Shown here piece after piece: positions 1 through 6,586 of a DNA stretch of 14,445 nucleotides. The position numbers were made by a program, and so were the translations under genes. Source of the stretch: an uncultured Peptococcaceae bacterium (GTDB lineage: Bacteria > Bacillota > Dehalobacteriia > UBA4068 > UBA4997); the NCBI GenBank assembly GCA_947626615.1, contig CANQSW010000019.1:1-14445 (forward strand). Reading direction: 5' to 3'. The notes below the pieces were generated by a model. That model was not told the DNA's origin. It saw only the letters and a list, made by a program, of their open reading frames with translations, and did not search any database. Within the stretch, counting starts at the first letter, position 1; each line of letters begins with the position of its first letter.

Positions 1-2615
1 AAGCGGATTATGGCCTGCGGCAGGCTGTGATCGCGGAATGGGCTGCCACCCTGCTCTCTTATACGCTCAAATTTGGCCTCCAAAAGCGGCGTGTTCGGCG
101 GCGCAAACGGCAGCCGCACGATTATCAGCAGCGACAAATTATCGCCTTTAACGTCCACGCCCTCCCAAAAGCTGTTCACGCCCAGCACGCAGCAGCGCGG
201 GTTCTGCTGCATACTCTCCAGAATAAACCCGCGCCCTCCGCTGACGCCGTGGGCCAACAGCTTTATGCCGCTGTCCTTCAGCCTGGGGCGCAGCAGCCGC
301 TGCACGCCGTTTAGCTGCTGATAAGACGTAAACAGCACCAGCGTCCGGCCGTTTGCGGCCAACACCAGCTTGCTGATAGCGTCGGCCAGCTGCTCTTCGA
401 TCAGCAGTTCGTCGTTTTTGGTATAATCGTCGATATCGTTCGCCAACAACAGCCGCGCGTCCCGGGTAAAATCGAACGGCGACGGCAGCAGACATTCCCG
501 CACCGGCAGTTCCTGGTCAGGCAGGCCCAGCTCGCTGGAAAAATAGCTGAAATCGTTATTGGCCAGCGTGGCCGACGTGAACACGATGCTCTGCCGGCCG
601 CTGTACACGCAGCGGTTCAACAGCGGCCGGATATCCTCCGGCGCAGCCCACCAATGCAGCAGTTCTATGCTCTGGCCGCCCTCGCTGTAACGGCTGCACT
701 CCAGCCAAACCACGCAGTCGGTCTCGGCCTGTGCGTCGCGGCCGTCCAGCAGTAGCTGCGCCGTTTGCTGCAATTCCGCCGTCTGCGCGGCCAGAGTTTG
801 CAGCGCCGCCGTCATATCCAGCGCAAAATACGGGTTATCGTCGCCGCCCGCTTCATATAAAAGCTCGCTGATTGCGGCGGAAAGACGCTTCAACTCAAAC
901 AACAGGTCGCTGAGAGAATCCTCCAGCGGCTGCCAGAGGTCGGCGTTATAGCGCTGCTCCAGCAGGCGGATCTGCCGGGGCGCCAATTTATATTGCCGGT
1001 AGAACCAGTCGGTGGCCTGCTCAAAAGCCTGACAGGCAGGGAAAACGTCCTCCTGCGCTTTGATGAATTTAGCCAGCTTAACGGTGACAGCGCCTTCGGG
1101 CAGCAGCTTTTGCAGACCCTGTAGCAGCTCCTGCGGCTTGTTGTGCTGCCAGAACATATTCAGCAGCCGTTTAATGTCCCGGGCGGAAAATCGGCGGGAA
1201 AACTGACGCTCTGCCGCCTGCGGCAGCTGGTGGGCCTCGTCGATTATCAGCAGCGGCGCGGCAGGCAGAATGTTGCCGCCTGTCTCGCCCTCGCAGGCAG
1301 CGGCGGAAAGCAGCAGCGAGTGGTTGATGATGAGCAGATTGGCCTGTTGCGCCAGCCGCCGGGCTTTGGTCACGAAGCAAGAGTTGCGGTTATAGCGGCA
1401 GTTGAAGCTCGCGCAGGATTCTGAAGCCGCGGAAAGGCCCTGCACGGTCTCCAGCTCCCAGCCCCAAAGGTTAAGCTGGCTGAAATCGCCGCTTTCGGTC
1501 AAAGTGAGCCAATGCGCCAGCCTCAGATAGAGCGCCAGCGTCGCCGCCGTGGCGCTCAGCTTGGTCTGCTGCCATTTGCGCAGGCAGATATAGTTGGTGC
1601 GGCCCTTCAGCACGGCGGAGCGAAAATCCACGCCCGATTTGGCCTGCAATTCCCGCCGCAGCATTGGTATGTCTTTATTCAGCAGCTGTTCCTGCAGGTT
1701 GATAGTGTTGGTGCTGATGATGACCTGCTGCCTGCTGCCCAGAGAATAGAGCGCCGCCGGCAGCAGATAGGCCAGACTTTTGCCGGTACCCGTTCCCGCC
1801 TCGGAGAGCAACACGCAGCCATCGTTGAAAGCCCGCGCCACCTGGCGGGACATTTCTATCTGTTCGGTACGCACTTCAAATTTATCGTCTGGCAGCGCCA
1901 AAAAGAAGTCGTCTATTTCTCCCAGCGGCAGCTGATAAGCCGGGTTGGCCTCGTCCTCGTCGAAGCCCGGCCCGAAAGACGCGGAATCCAGCCCGGCCGG
2001 AGGCTCTGCCGGCAAAACGCGGCCCTGCCCTTCGCGCCGGGCGTAAAGGGCACGCAGCAGGTTTGCCAGCGGCGAGTTTACCGGCTGCGCTATGAGCATA
2101 AATTCCTGCCACAGCTTATCCGGCAGGCCGGCGATCCCCCGCAGCATAAAAAGCAGCAGCTCCGCCGTTCCGGCGGCGTCGGCCAGCGCGCGGTGCAGCG
2201 CGTCGTGTTCGATCTCGCATTGCTCCAGCAGATAGCCCAGGCGGAAATAGCGGTTCGTCGGCCAGAGCAGCTTGGCCAGGTCTATCGTATCCAGCCATTG
2301 CGGCTCTTGGGCCAGCAGCGGGTTCAAAAATGCCGATTCAAACGACATATTGTGCGCCACCCAGCAGCCGATATCGCCGGCAAAAGCCTGCAGCCGACTT
2401 ATCGCTTCTGCCAAGCTCGGCGCGTCAGCCAGCATGGCGTTGGTTATCCCCGTCAGTTCGGAAATTTCGTCGGAGAGCAGCCCGGTAGGCTTGACCAAGG
2501 TTTGAAAATCGGCACAAACAGCGCTGTCAACGATCTTGACAGCGCCGATCTCAATTATTTCGTCAACTCCCGGCTCAAGCCCGGTCGTTTCCAGATCTAT
2601 AACGATAAAATCCAA
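1..2615 (-). CDS. dinG: DinG-family ATP-dependent helicase with N-terminal DEDDh exonuclease domain (3' end cut by window edge)
   Basis: The frame is open for 871 codons and runs off the left edge. Residues 1-170 form an epsilon-type exonuclease domain: D7-x-E9 (DLETTG), AHN at 87-89, and H141-x4-D146. The XPD/DinG-type superfamily 2 helicase follows: Walker A GTGTGKS ending at 280, DEAH at 459-462, and FWEGVDVKG near 816-824. The last helicase motif (Q-x-x-GR) and roughly 100 residues must lie outside the window. Four cysteines between Walker A and DEAH (344, 401, 406, 413; C-x56-C-x4-C-x6-C) resemble the iron-sulfur ligands of E. coli DinG. The start is taken as TTG at 2615 because GGGGG lies 5 nt upstream and the exonuclease motif begins at residue 7. 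It sits 100 bp downstream of the LysM gene on the same strand with no clear terminator between, so SOS control from the lexA region is likely (inference). Known role of the family: unwinding of damaged or R-loop DNA. Confidence 0.93.
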   Translation of the reverse strand, partial: MDFIVIDLETTGLEPGVDEIIEIGAVKIVDSAVCADFQTLVKPTGLLSDEISELTGITNAMLADAPSLAEAISRLQAFAGDIGCWVAHNMSFESAFLNPLLAQEPQWLDTIDLAKLLWPTNRYFRLGYLLEQCEIEHDALHRALADAAGTAELLLFMLRGIAGLPDKLWQEFMLIAQPVNSPLANLLRALYARREGQGRVLPAEPPAGLDSASFGPGFDEDEANPAYQLPLGEIDDFFLALPDDKFEVRTEQIEMSRQVARAFNDGCVLLSEAGTGTGKSLAYLLPAALYSLGSRQQVIISTNTINLQEQLLNKDIPMLRRELQAKSGVDFRSAVLKGRTNYICLRKWQQTKLSATAATLALYLRLAHWLTLTESGDFSQLNLWGWELETVQGLSAASESCASFNCRYNRNSCFVTKARRLAQQANLLIINHSLLLSAAACEGETGGNILPAAPLLIIDEAHQLPQAAERQFSRRFSARDIKRLLNMFWQHNKPQELLQGLQKLLPEGAVTVKLAKFIKAQEDVFPACQAFEQATDWFYRQYKLAPRQIRLLEQRYNADLWQPLEDSLSDLLFELKRLSAAISELLYEAGGDDNPYFALDMTAALQTLAAQTAELQQTAQLLLDGRDAQAETDCVVWLECSRYSEGGQSIELLHWWAAPEDIRPLLNRCVYSGRQSIVFTSATLANNDFSYFSSELGLPDQELPVRECLLPSPFDFTRDARLLLANDIDDYTKNDELLIEEQLADAISKLVLAANGRTLVLFTSYQQLNGVQRLLRPRLKDSGIKLLAHGVSGGRGFILESMQQNPRCCVLGVNSFWEGVDVKGDNLSLLIIVRLPFAPPNTPLLEAKFERIREQGGSPFRDHSLPQAIIR

Positions 2616-2715
2616 AATTGCCCCCAGAAATCAAGCTGATAAAAATAAATTACCTGTAATATATTTTCTGGCAGACTGGCAGAAATCCTGCCGGCAAGGC
2701 AAAATTCCGCCTCGC

Positions 2716-3021
2716 TCAAAGGTTCGGTATCAGCAGCTTTTGCCCGGCGTAGATTTTCGCGCCGTACATATCGTTCAACTGGCAGGTCGCATAAACGGCG
2801 GCGCTCATATTGCCGCAATAATCCGGGTTGGCTTCGTGTATCAGCTCCCACATGGTATCCCCCGCGCTCACGGTCACAACGGTGCAGTCCATTCCTTCCG
2901 CGGCGGTGGAATCCGCCAGGGCGCTCACGGCAAAGGACATTATAAAAATAAACACCAACAGCAGCAGACCCACTCTGTCCCATCTGACGCGGCGGTTTCG
3001 TTTCTGATCGTTTCTTTTCAT
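2716..3021 (-). CDS. Small membrane-anchored LysM protein, YneA-like (probable SOS cell-division inhibitor)
   Basis: 101 residues. A basic N-terminus (residues 1-16, rich in K/R) precedes one hydrophobic segment (about 17-35) ending in SALA. A LysM domain follows (about 48-99, from VTVSAGDTMWEL to GQKLLIP). Start: GGAGG at 3031-3035 is 9 nt from the ATG at 3021, whereas the in-frame GTG at 3030 touches the ribosome site. Size, architecture and position divergent from lexA match YneA of Bacillus, a LexA-controlled protein that delays septation during SOS. That function is inferred from architecture and context, not from close sequence identity. A consensus promoter with a LexA box in its spacer lies upstream, and dinG lies downstream on the same strand. 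It could instead be a generic LysM cell-wall protein, but the SOS promoter argues against that. Confidence 0.85.
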   Translation of the reverse strand: MKRNDQKRNRRVRWDRVGLLLLVFIFIMSFAVSALADSTAAEGMDCTVVTVSAGDTMWELIHEANPDYCGNMSAAVYATCQLNDMYGAKIYAGQKLLIPNL

Positions 3022-3076
3022 TGTATTCACCCTCCAGTCGCGGCTTGCTTATAGGAATGTCTGCGATACGATTATG

Positions 3077-3090
3077 CAAACATTTGTTCG
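3077..3090. promoter_or_regulatory. LexA (SOS) box 1
   Basis: CAAACATTTGTTCG, an imperfect palindrome of the Gram-positive CGAAC-N4-GTTCG type. It lies just downstream of the expected start of the LysM-gene transcript. Its centre is 31 bp from that of box 2. Confidence 0.8.
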
Positions 3091-3100
3091 CTCTGTTAGT

Positions 3101-3129
3101 ATTATAGCGAACATTTGTTCAGTTGTCAA
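3101..3129 (-). promoter_or_regulatory. Sigma-A promoter for the LysM gene (and probably dinG)
   Basis: On the minus strand, TTGACA (3129-3124) and TATAAT (3106-3101) are separated by exactly 17 bp, so both hexamers match consensus. A LexA box (3108-3121) fills the spacer, so bound LexA should block RNA polymerase. The expected transcript start is near 3094. Confidence 0.85.
3108..3121. promoter_or_regulatory. LexA (SOS) box 2
   Basis: CGAACATTTGTTCA, the closest of the three to the Gram-positive consensus (GAAC-N4-GTTC core). It lies in the spacer between the -35 and -10 of the minus-strand promoter. Confidence 0.9.
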
Positions 3130-3138
3130 GCATTTTTC

Positions 3139-3152
3139 CAAACAAATGTTTG
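3139..3152. promoter_or_regulatory. LexA (SOS) box 3
   Basis: CAAACAAATGTTTG, a symmetric 14-mer with a weaker core (AAAC-N4-GTTT). It overlaps the -35 hexamer of the lexA promoter, which fits autorepression. Its centre is 31 bp from that of box 2. Confidence 0.78.
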
Positions 3153-3178
3153 CTTTTTGTAAAAATTTGTGTTATAAT
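3150..3178 (+). promoter_or_regulatory. lexA promoter
   Basis: TTGCTT (3150-3155), a 17-bp spacer, then TATAAT (3173-3178) with an extended -10 TG at 3170-3171. The weak -35 is compensated by the extended -10. LexA box 3 overlaps the -35. Confidence 0.8.
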
Positions 3179-3233
3179 ATGAGCGTAATAAGTCACCACG
3201 CCAATTTTTCTGCTTTGATTAAGGAGAATTTTT

Positions 3234-3890
3234 ATGATCTACACAGATTTAACTTCGCGGCAGGCCGACGTGCTGGAGTATATCAAACGGGTTATGCAGA
3301 CCAAGGGTTATCCCCCCACCGTGCGTGAGATCTGCGACGCCGTGGGGCTAAAATCCCCCGCCACCGTGCACGCCCATTTGAAGGCGCTGGAGGATAAGGG
3401 CTATATCCGGCGCGATTCCTCCAAGCAGCGCGCCCTGGAGATCGTGGGCGACAACACGGTCGCTCTGATCAATAACCCCGATGATTTTTACGGCGCGCAG
3501 AGCAGTAACAAAGAAATGGCCGAAGTTCCCCTGCTGGGCTCTATCGCCGCCGGGCAGCCGCTTTTCGCCGAAGAACAGATCGAAGACGTTTATCCGCTGC
3601 CGCTGGATTTTCTGAACTCCAACAGCCAGCTGTTTATGCGGCGGGTGCGCGGTGAAAGCATGATAGAAGCCGGTATCCTTAACGGCGATCTGATCATCGT
3701 GGAAAAAACGCCCGTTGTCAGAAACGGCGAGATCGCCGCTGTTTTGCTGGACGATTCCGCCACCGTAAAATATTTTTATAAGGAAAACGGCCGCTACCGG
3801 CTGGAACCCGCCAATTCCGCCATGTCCAGCATCATCGCCTTCGACGTGCAGGTTTTGGGGCGCGTCATCGGCCTGCTCCGCCGCTTTTAG
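3234..3890 (+). CDS. lexA: LexA repressor
   Basis: 218 residues. An N-terminal winged helix-turn-helix (recognition region about 28-50, PTVREICDAVGL) is followed by a linker and an S24 self-cleaving domain. The cleavage pair is A106-G107 (SIAAGQPL), the catalytic Ser is S142 (RGESM) and the catalytic Lys is K179 (SATVKYF). All key residues are present, so RecA-stimulated self-cleavage should work. AAGGAG at 3221-3226 sits 7 nt before the ATG. It represses SOS genes. Here it probably controls itself and the divergent LysM-dinG unit through the three boxes upstream. Linker residues about 75-95 are unremarkable. Transcription should end at the hairpin at 3948-3977. Confidence 0.98.
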   Translation: MIYTDLTSRQADVLEYIKRVMQTKGYPPTVREICDAVGLKSPATVHAHLKALEDKGYIRRDSSKQRALEIVGDNTVALINNPDDFYGAQSSNKEMAEVPLLGSIAAGQPLFAEEQIEDVYPLPLDFLNSNSQLFMRRVRGESMIEAGILNGDLIIVEKTPVVRNGEIAAVLLDDSATVKYFYKENGRYRLEPANSAMSSIIAFDVQVLGRVIGLLRRF

Positions 3891-3947
3891 GCCGACCCTT
3901 ACACACTCAATATGCAGCGCGGCCAACTGCGCCTGAAATTATTATCG

Positions 3948-3977
3948 CCGCCCGGCACTCTGCTTGCCGGGCGGTTT
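3948..3977 (+). terminator. Intrinsic terminator after lexA
   Basis: Perfect 10-bp GC-rich stem (CCGCCCGGCA with TGCCGGGCGG), 7-nt loop, followed by TTT and then TATTTAT. The T-tract is short, so termination may be partial. Confidence 0.75.
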
Positions 3978-4029
3978 CCCTATTTATCGGGAATTTGCGC
4001 CCAGCGGCCGGCTAGTTTATAAAATATTT

Positions 4030-4051
4030 GTAAATTTTTATAAATATTTAC
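4030..4051. repeat. AT-rich inverted repeat upstream of the ABC operon promoter
   Basis: GTAAAT and ATTTAC arms flank a 10-bp A/T core. The element lies directly upstream of the -35 at 4062. It could be an UP element for RNA polymerase or an operator; the sequence alone does not decide. Confidence 0.4.
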
Positions 4052-4061
4052 CAAATATACC

Positions 4062-4090
4062 TTGTCAGGGCCGGGGAAATTTGCTATTAT
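4062..4090 (+). promoter_or_regulatory. Promoter of the first amino acid ABC operon
   Basis: TTGTCA (4062-4067), 17-bp spacer, TATTAT (4085-4090), about 40 bp before the lipoprotein start codon. Confidence 0.75.
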
Positions 4091-4132
4091 ATAGGCAGAT
4101 TTATCTATTCCAACATACGGAGGTTGAAGAAA

Positions 4133-4942
4133 ATGAAAAAGTTGTTTGCATTGTTGTTATCTGTTATCATGGTGCTGGCTCTGGCCGGCTGCGGCGGCGG
4201 CGACACCAATGGCGGCGGCACTGAAGCCGAGCTGCCTCTGGTGGAAAGCGGCAAGCTGATCATGTCCACCAACGCTCAGTTCCCGCCCTATGAAATGGTA
4301 GCCGACGGCGAGGGCGCTTATAACGGCTTTGAGGGCATCGACGTTGAGATCGCCGCTAATCTGGCGGAGAGACTGGGTCTGGAGCTGGTCATCGACGATA
4401 TGGACTTTGACTCCGCTCTGGTAGCCGTGCAGCAGGGCAAGAGCGATATGGTGCTGGCCGGCCTCACCTACCGCGAAGACCGCGATCAGGTCATGGATTT
4501 CTCCACCAGCTACGCTCAGGGCGTGCAGGTAGTCATCGTGCCCGACGGCTCTGATATCACCGATATGGACGCTCTGGCCAACGATAAAATGATCGGCGTG
4601 CAGCGCGGCACCACCGGCGAGATCTACGCCAGCGATACGCCGGAAAACGGCGGCTACGGCGAGGATCACGTCCGCGCTTATGATAACGGCGCGCTGGCCG
4701 TGCAGGCCATGTTGAACGGCCAGATCGACGCGGTCATCATCGATAACGGCCCGGCGCAGGCTTACGTTGACGCCAACCCCGGCCTGCATATTCTGGACGG
4801 CGAATGGGTCGTTGAGGATTACTGCCTGGCCGTCAACGAAGGCAACACCGCTCTGCTGGAGGCTCTGAACACCGAGCTGGAAGCCATGATCGCCGACGGC
4901 ACGGTCCAGACCATTATCGACAAATACATTACTGCGGAATAA
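4133..4942 (+). CDS. Polar amino acid ABC transporter substrate-binding lipoprotein
   Basis: 269 residues. The signal peptide ends in a lipobox, LAGC, with Cys20 as the lipidation site, so the mature protein is anchored outside the membrane. A family-3 solute-binding fold (SBP_bac_3) follows: the ligand pocket is suggested by QFPPYE (49-54), R114 in LTYRED (the usual alpha-carboxylate contact), RGTTGE (158-163) and D204 in IIDNGP. The amino acid cannot be named; glutamine, arginine and histidine binders share these features. Start: CGGAGG at 4118-4123 is 9 nt from the ATG at 4133. An in-frame TTG at 4124 touches the ribosome site and was rejected. First gene of a binding protein-permease-ATPase operon. 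Confidence 0.93.
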   Translation: MKKLFALLLSVIMVLALAGCGGGDTNGGGTEAELPLVESGKLIMSTNAQFPPYEMVADGEGAYNGFEGIDVEIAANLAERLGLELVIDDMDFDSALVAVQQGKSDMVLAGLTYREDRDQVMDFSTSYAQGVQVVIVPDGSDITDMDALANDKMIGVQRGTTGEIYASDTPENGGYGEDHVRAYDNGALAVQAMLNGQIDAVIIDNGPAQAYVDANPGLHILDGEWVVEDYCLAVNEGNTALLEALNTELEAMIADGTVQTIIDKYITAE

Positions 4943-4966
4943 GCGATAAATTTTTCCGAACCTTGC

Positions 4967-5004
4967 GGAGGGGCAGCCTGATCTTCTCGGCTGCCTCTCC
5001 TTTT
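4967..5004 (+). terminator. Intercistronic hairpin between binding protein and permease
   Basis: 12-bp stem with one G-U pair (4967-4978 with 4989-5000), 10-nt loop, then TTTT. As a leaky terminator or a 3' RNA-stabilising hairpin, it would make the lipoprotein more abundant than the permease and ATPase. This is a common arrangement in such operons (inference). Confidence 0.65.
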
Positions 5005-5032
5005 CATTCCCAAGTTAAAAGAGATGATACAA

Positions 5033-5800
5033 ATGAATGTCGATCAGCTTTACGAAACACTATCGCAGATACCAAAAACTGACCTGGCCATGTGGCAGGA
5101 CGTTTTCTTGAAATTCTACCGGGCCTGGTTTGCCGAAGACCGCTGGCTGAACTATTTTGAAGGCTTGGTGACCACGATCGAGGTCACGATCATCGCGTTG
5201 ATAATCGGCGTGGTGCTGGGCGTTCTGGTGGCCATGATACGCACCGCGCACGACCAGCAACGCCCCGGCACGCATAACTTCGTGTTGGGCTTCTTAAACG
5301 GCATATCGCAGGTCTACGTCACGATAATCCGCGGCACGCCGATGATGGTGCAGTTGATGATCTGGGGCTTCGTAATTTTCGCCACCAGCCGCAACTTCAC
5401 TCTGGTCGGCGCTTTAGGTCTGGGCGTAAACTCCGGCGCGTACGTGGCCGAGATCATTCGCGGCGGCCTGATGTCGCTCGACCCTGGCCAGATGGAGGCC
5501 GGCCGCTCGCTTGGCCTGAACTACATACAGACCATGCGTTTCATCGTTATCCCGCAGGCGTTTAAGGCGATACTCCCCTCTTTGGGCAACGAATTTATCG
5601 TGCTTTTGAAGGATACGTCCCTTATTTCGGTCATTGCCGGCAAAGAGATCGTTTACGCGGCCCGCGCTATCGGCGCCAGAACCTACGAATACATGTTCCC
5701 ATTCGTTATCACGGCTATCATGTATCTGATCATGGTGCTTATCTTCAGCTGGCTGCAGGGCAAACTGGAAAGGAGGCTGCGTCGTAGTGATAGACGTTAA
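5033..5800 (+). CDS. Polar amino acid ABC transporter permease (HisM/GlnP family)
   Basis: 255 residues from the ATG at 5033. Hydrophobic segments lie near 49-69, 104-118, 122-140, 188-203 and 222-242. The cytoplasmic coupling (EAA) loop begins E156-AGRSLGL and runs to PQAFKAILP near 182. An N-terminal extension of about 45 residues precedes the first membrane segment, which is a little longer than in many relatives. An in-frame ATG at 5024 directly abuts the weak AAAAGAG, so 5033 is preferred; this choice is not firm. The ATPase gene overlaps its end by 14 bp, so the two are translated together. It forms the membrane channel, probably as a homodimer, since only one permease gene is present here. 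Confidence 0.93.
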   Translation: MNVDQLYETLSQIPKTDLAMWQDVFLKFYRAWFAEDRWLNYFEGLVTTIEVTIIALIIGVVLGVLVAMIRTAHDQQRPGTHNFVLGFLNGISQVYVTIIRGTPMMVQLMIWGFVIFATSRNFTLVGALGLGVNSGAYVAEIIRGGLMSLDPGQMEAGRSLGLNYIQTMRFIVIPQAFKAILPSLGNEFIVLLKDTSLISVIAGKEIVYAARAIGARTYEYMFPFVITAIMYLIMVLIFSWLQGKLERRLRRSDRR

Positions 5801-6509
5801 GAATCTGACCAAATCCTTTGGTTCTCATGTGGTGCTGAACAATATCTCACAGCATATCTATCCTGGCGAGAAGGTGGTCGTGATCGGGCCTTCCGGCTCT
5901 GGCAAATCTACTTTTCTGCGTTGTTTGAACCTGCTGGAAGAGCCGACCAGCGGCACGATAACCTTTGACGGCGTGGATATAACCGACCCCAAGGTGGATA
6001 TAAACGCCGTCCGCCGCCAGATGGGCATGGTGTTCCAGCATTTCAATCTCTTCCCCAACATGAATATCTGCGACAACATCACGCTTGCCCCGGTGCAGAC
6101 CGGCCTGATGAAGAAGGACGAGGCGGTGGAGATCGCGCACGCCCTCTTAAAGCGCGTCGGGCTGGACGATAAGGCCGACGCCTACCCCGCCCAGCTCTCC
6201 GGCGGCCAGAAGCAGCGTATCGCTATCGTGCGCGCGCTGGCGATGAAGCCGAAGCTGATGCTGTTCGACGAACCCACCTCCGCGCTCGACCCGGAAATGG
6301 TCGGCGAGGTTTTGAACGTGATGAAGCAACTGGCCGATGAAGGCATGACGATGGTTGTGGTGACGCACGAAATGGGCTTCGCCCGCGAGGTCGGCTCGCG
6401 TATCCTCTTTATCGACGGCGGCCAGGTGCAGGAGGAAAATTCACCGGAAGAATTTTTCAGCCACCCGAAGAATCCGCGCCTGCAAGACTTTTTGAGCAAG
6501 GTGCTCTAA
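5787..6509 (+). CDS. Polar amino acid ABC transporter ATP-binding protein (GlnQ family)
   Basis: 240 residues, the usual length for the family. Walker A GPSGSGKS at 34-41, Q-loop Q84, signature LSGGQ at 137-141, Walker B LMLFDE at 157-162, D-loop SALD and switch H194 are all intact. GTG start with AGGAGG at 5771-5776 inside the permease gene. It energises uptake through the permease just upstream. The gene ends 15 bp before the terminator shared with the convergent operon. Confidence 0.96.
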   Translation: MIDVKNLTKSFGSHVVLNNISQHIYPGEKVVVIGPSGSGKSTFLRCLNLLEEPTSGTITFDGVDITDPKVDINAVRRQMGMVFQHFNLFPNMNICDNITLAPVQTGLMKKDEAVEIAHALLKRVGLDDKADAYPAQLSGGQKQRIAIVRALAMKPKLMLFDEPTSALDPEMVGEVLNVMKQLADEGMTMVVVTHEMGFAREVGSRILFIDGGQVQEENSPEEFFSHPKNPRLQDFLSKVL

Positions 6510-6524
6510 GCCTAAAACACAATA

Positions 6525-6568
6525 AAAAAAGCAGCTGAGCCGTTTTTATCGGTCGCAGCTGCTTTTTT
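6525..6568. terminator. Bidirectional terminator between convergent operons
   Basis: 13-bp stem (A6-GCAGCTG at 6525-6537 with CAGCTGC-T6 at 6556-6568) and an 18-nt loop that holds a small CCG/CGG stem. A-run on one flank and T-run on the other allow it to stop transcription both from the ATPase gene (+) and from the dehydrogenase gene (-), which ends at 6587. Confidence 0.9.
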
Positions 6569-6586
6569 GCGTTGAAAGCGTTTAGT

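Noticed and set aside
1512..2639. Long plus-strand open frame of 375 codons
   Set aside because: It is the antisense of dinG. The minus frame has exonuclease motifs, Walker A and DEAH in one continuous reading; the plus frame is Q/R-rich with no recognisable domain.
2616..2715. Separate promoter or terminator between the LysM gene and dinG
   Set aside because: A TATATT is present without a -35 at proper distance, and the GGCAG/CTGCC hairpin is short with no T-run.
3074..3328. Plus-strand open frame running from the LexA boxes into lexA
   Set aside because: It starts inside the operator region upstream of the lexA promoter and has no ribosome site.
3348..3926. Minus-strand open frame of 192 codons opposite lexA
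   Set aside because: H/G/V-rich shadow of lexA with no ribosome site or family similarity.
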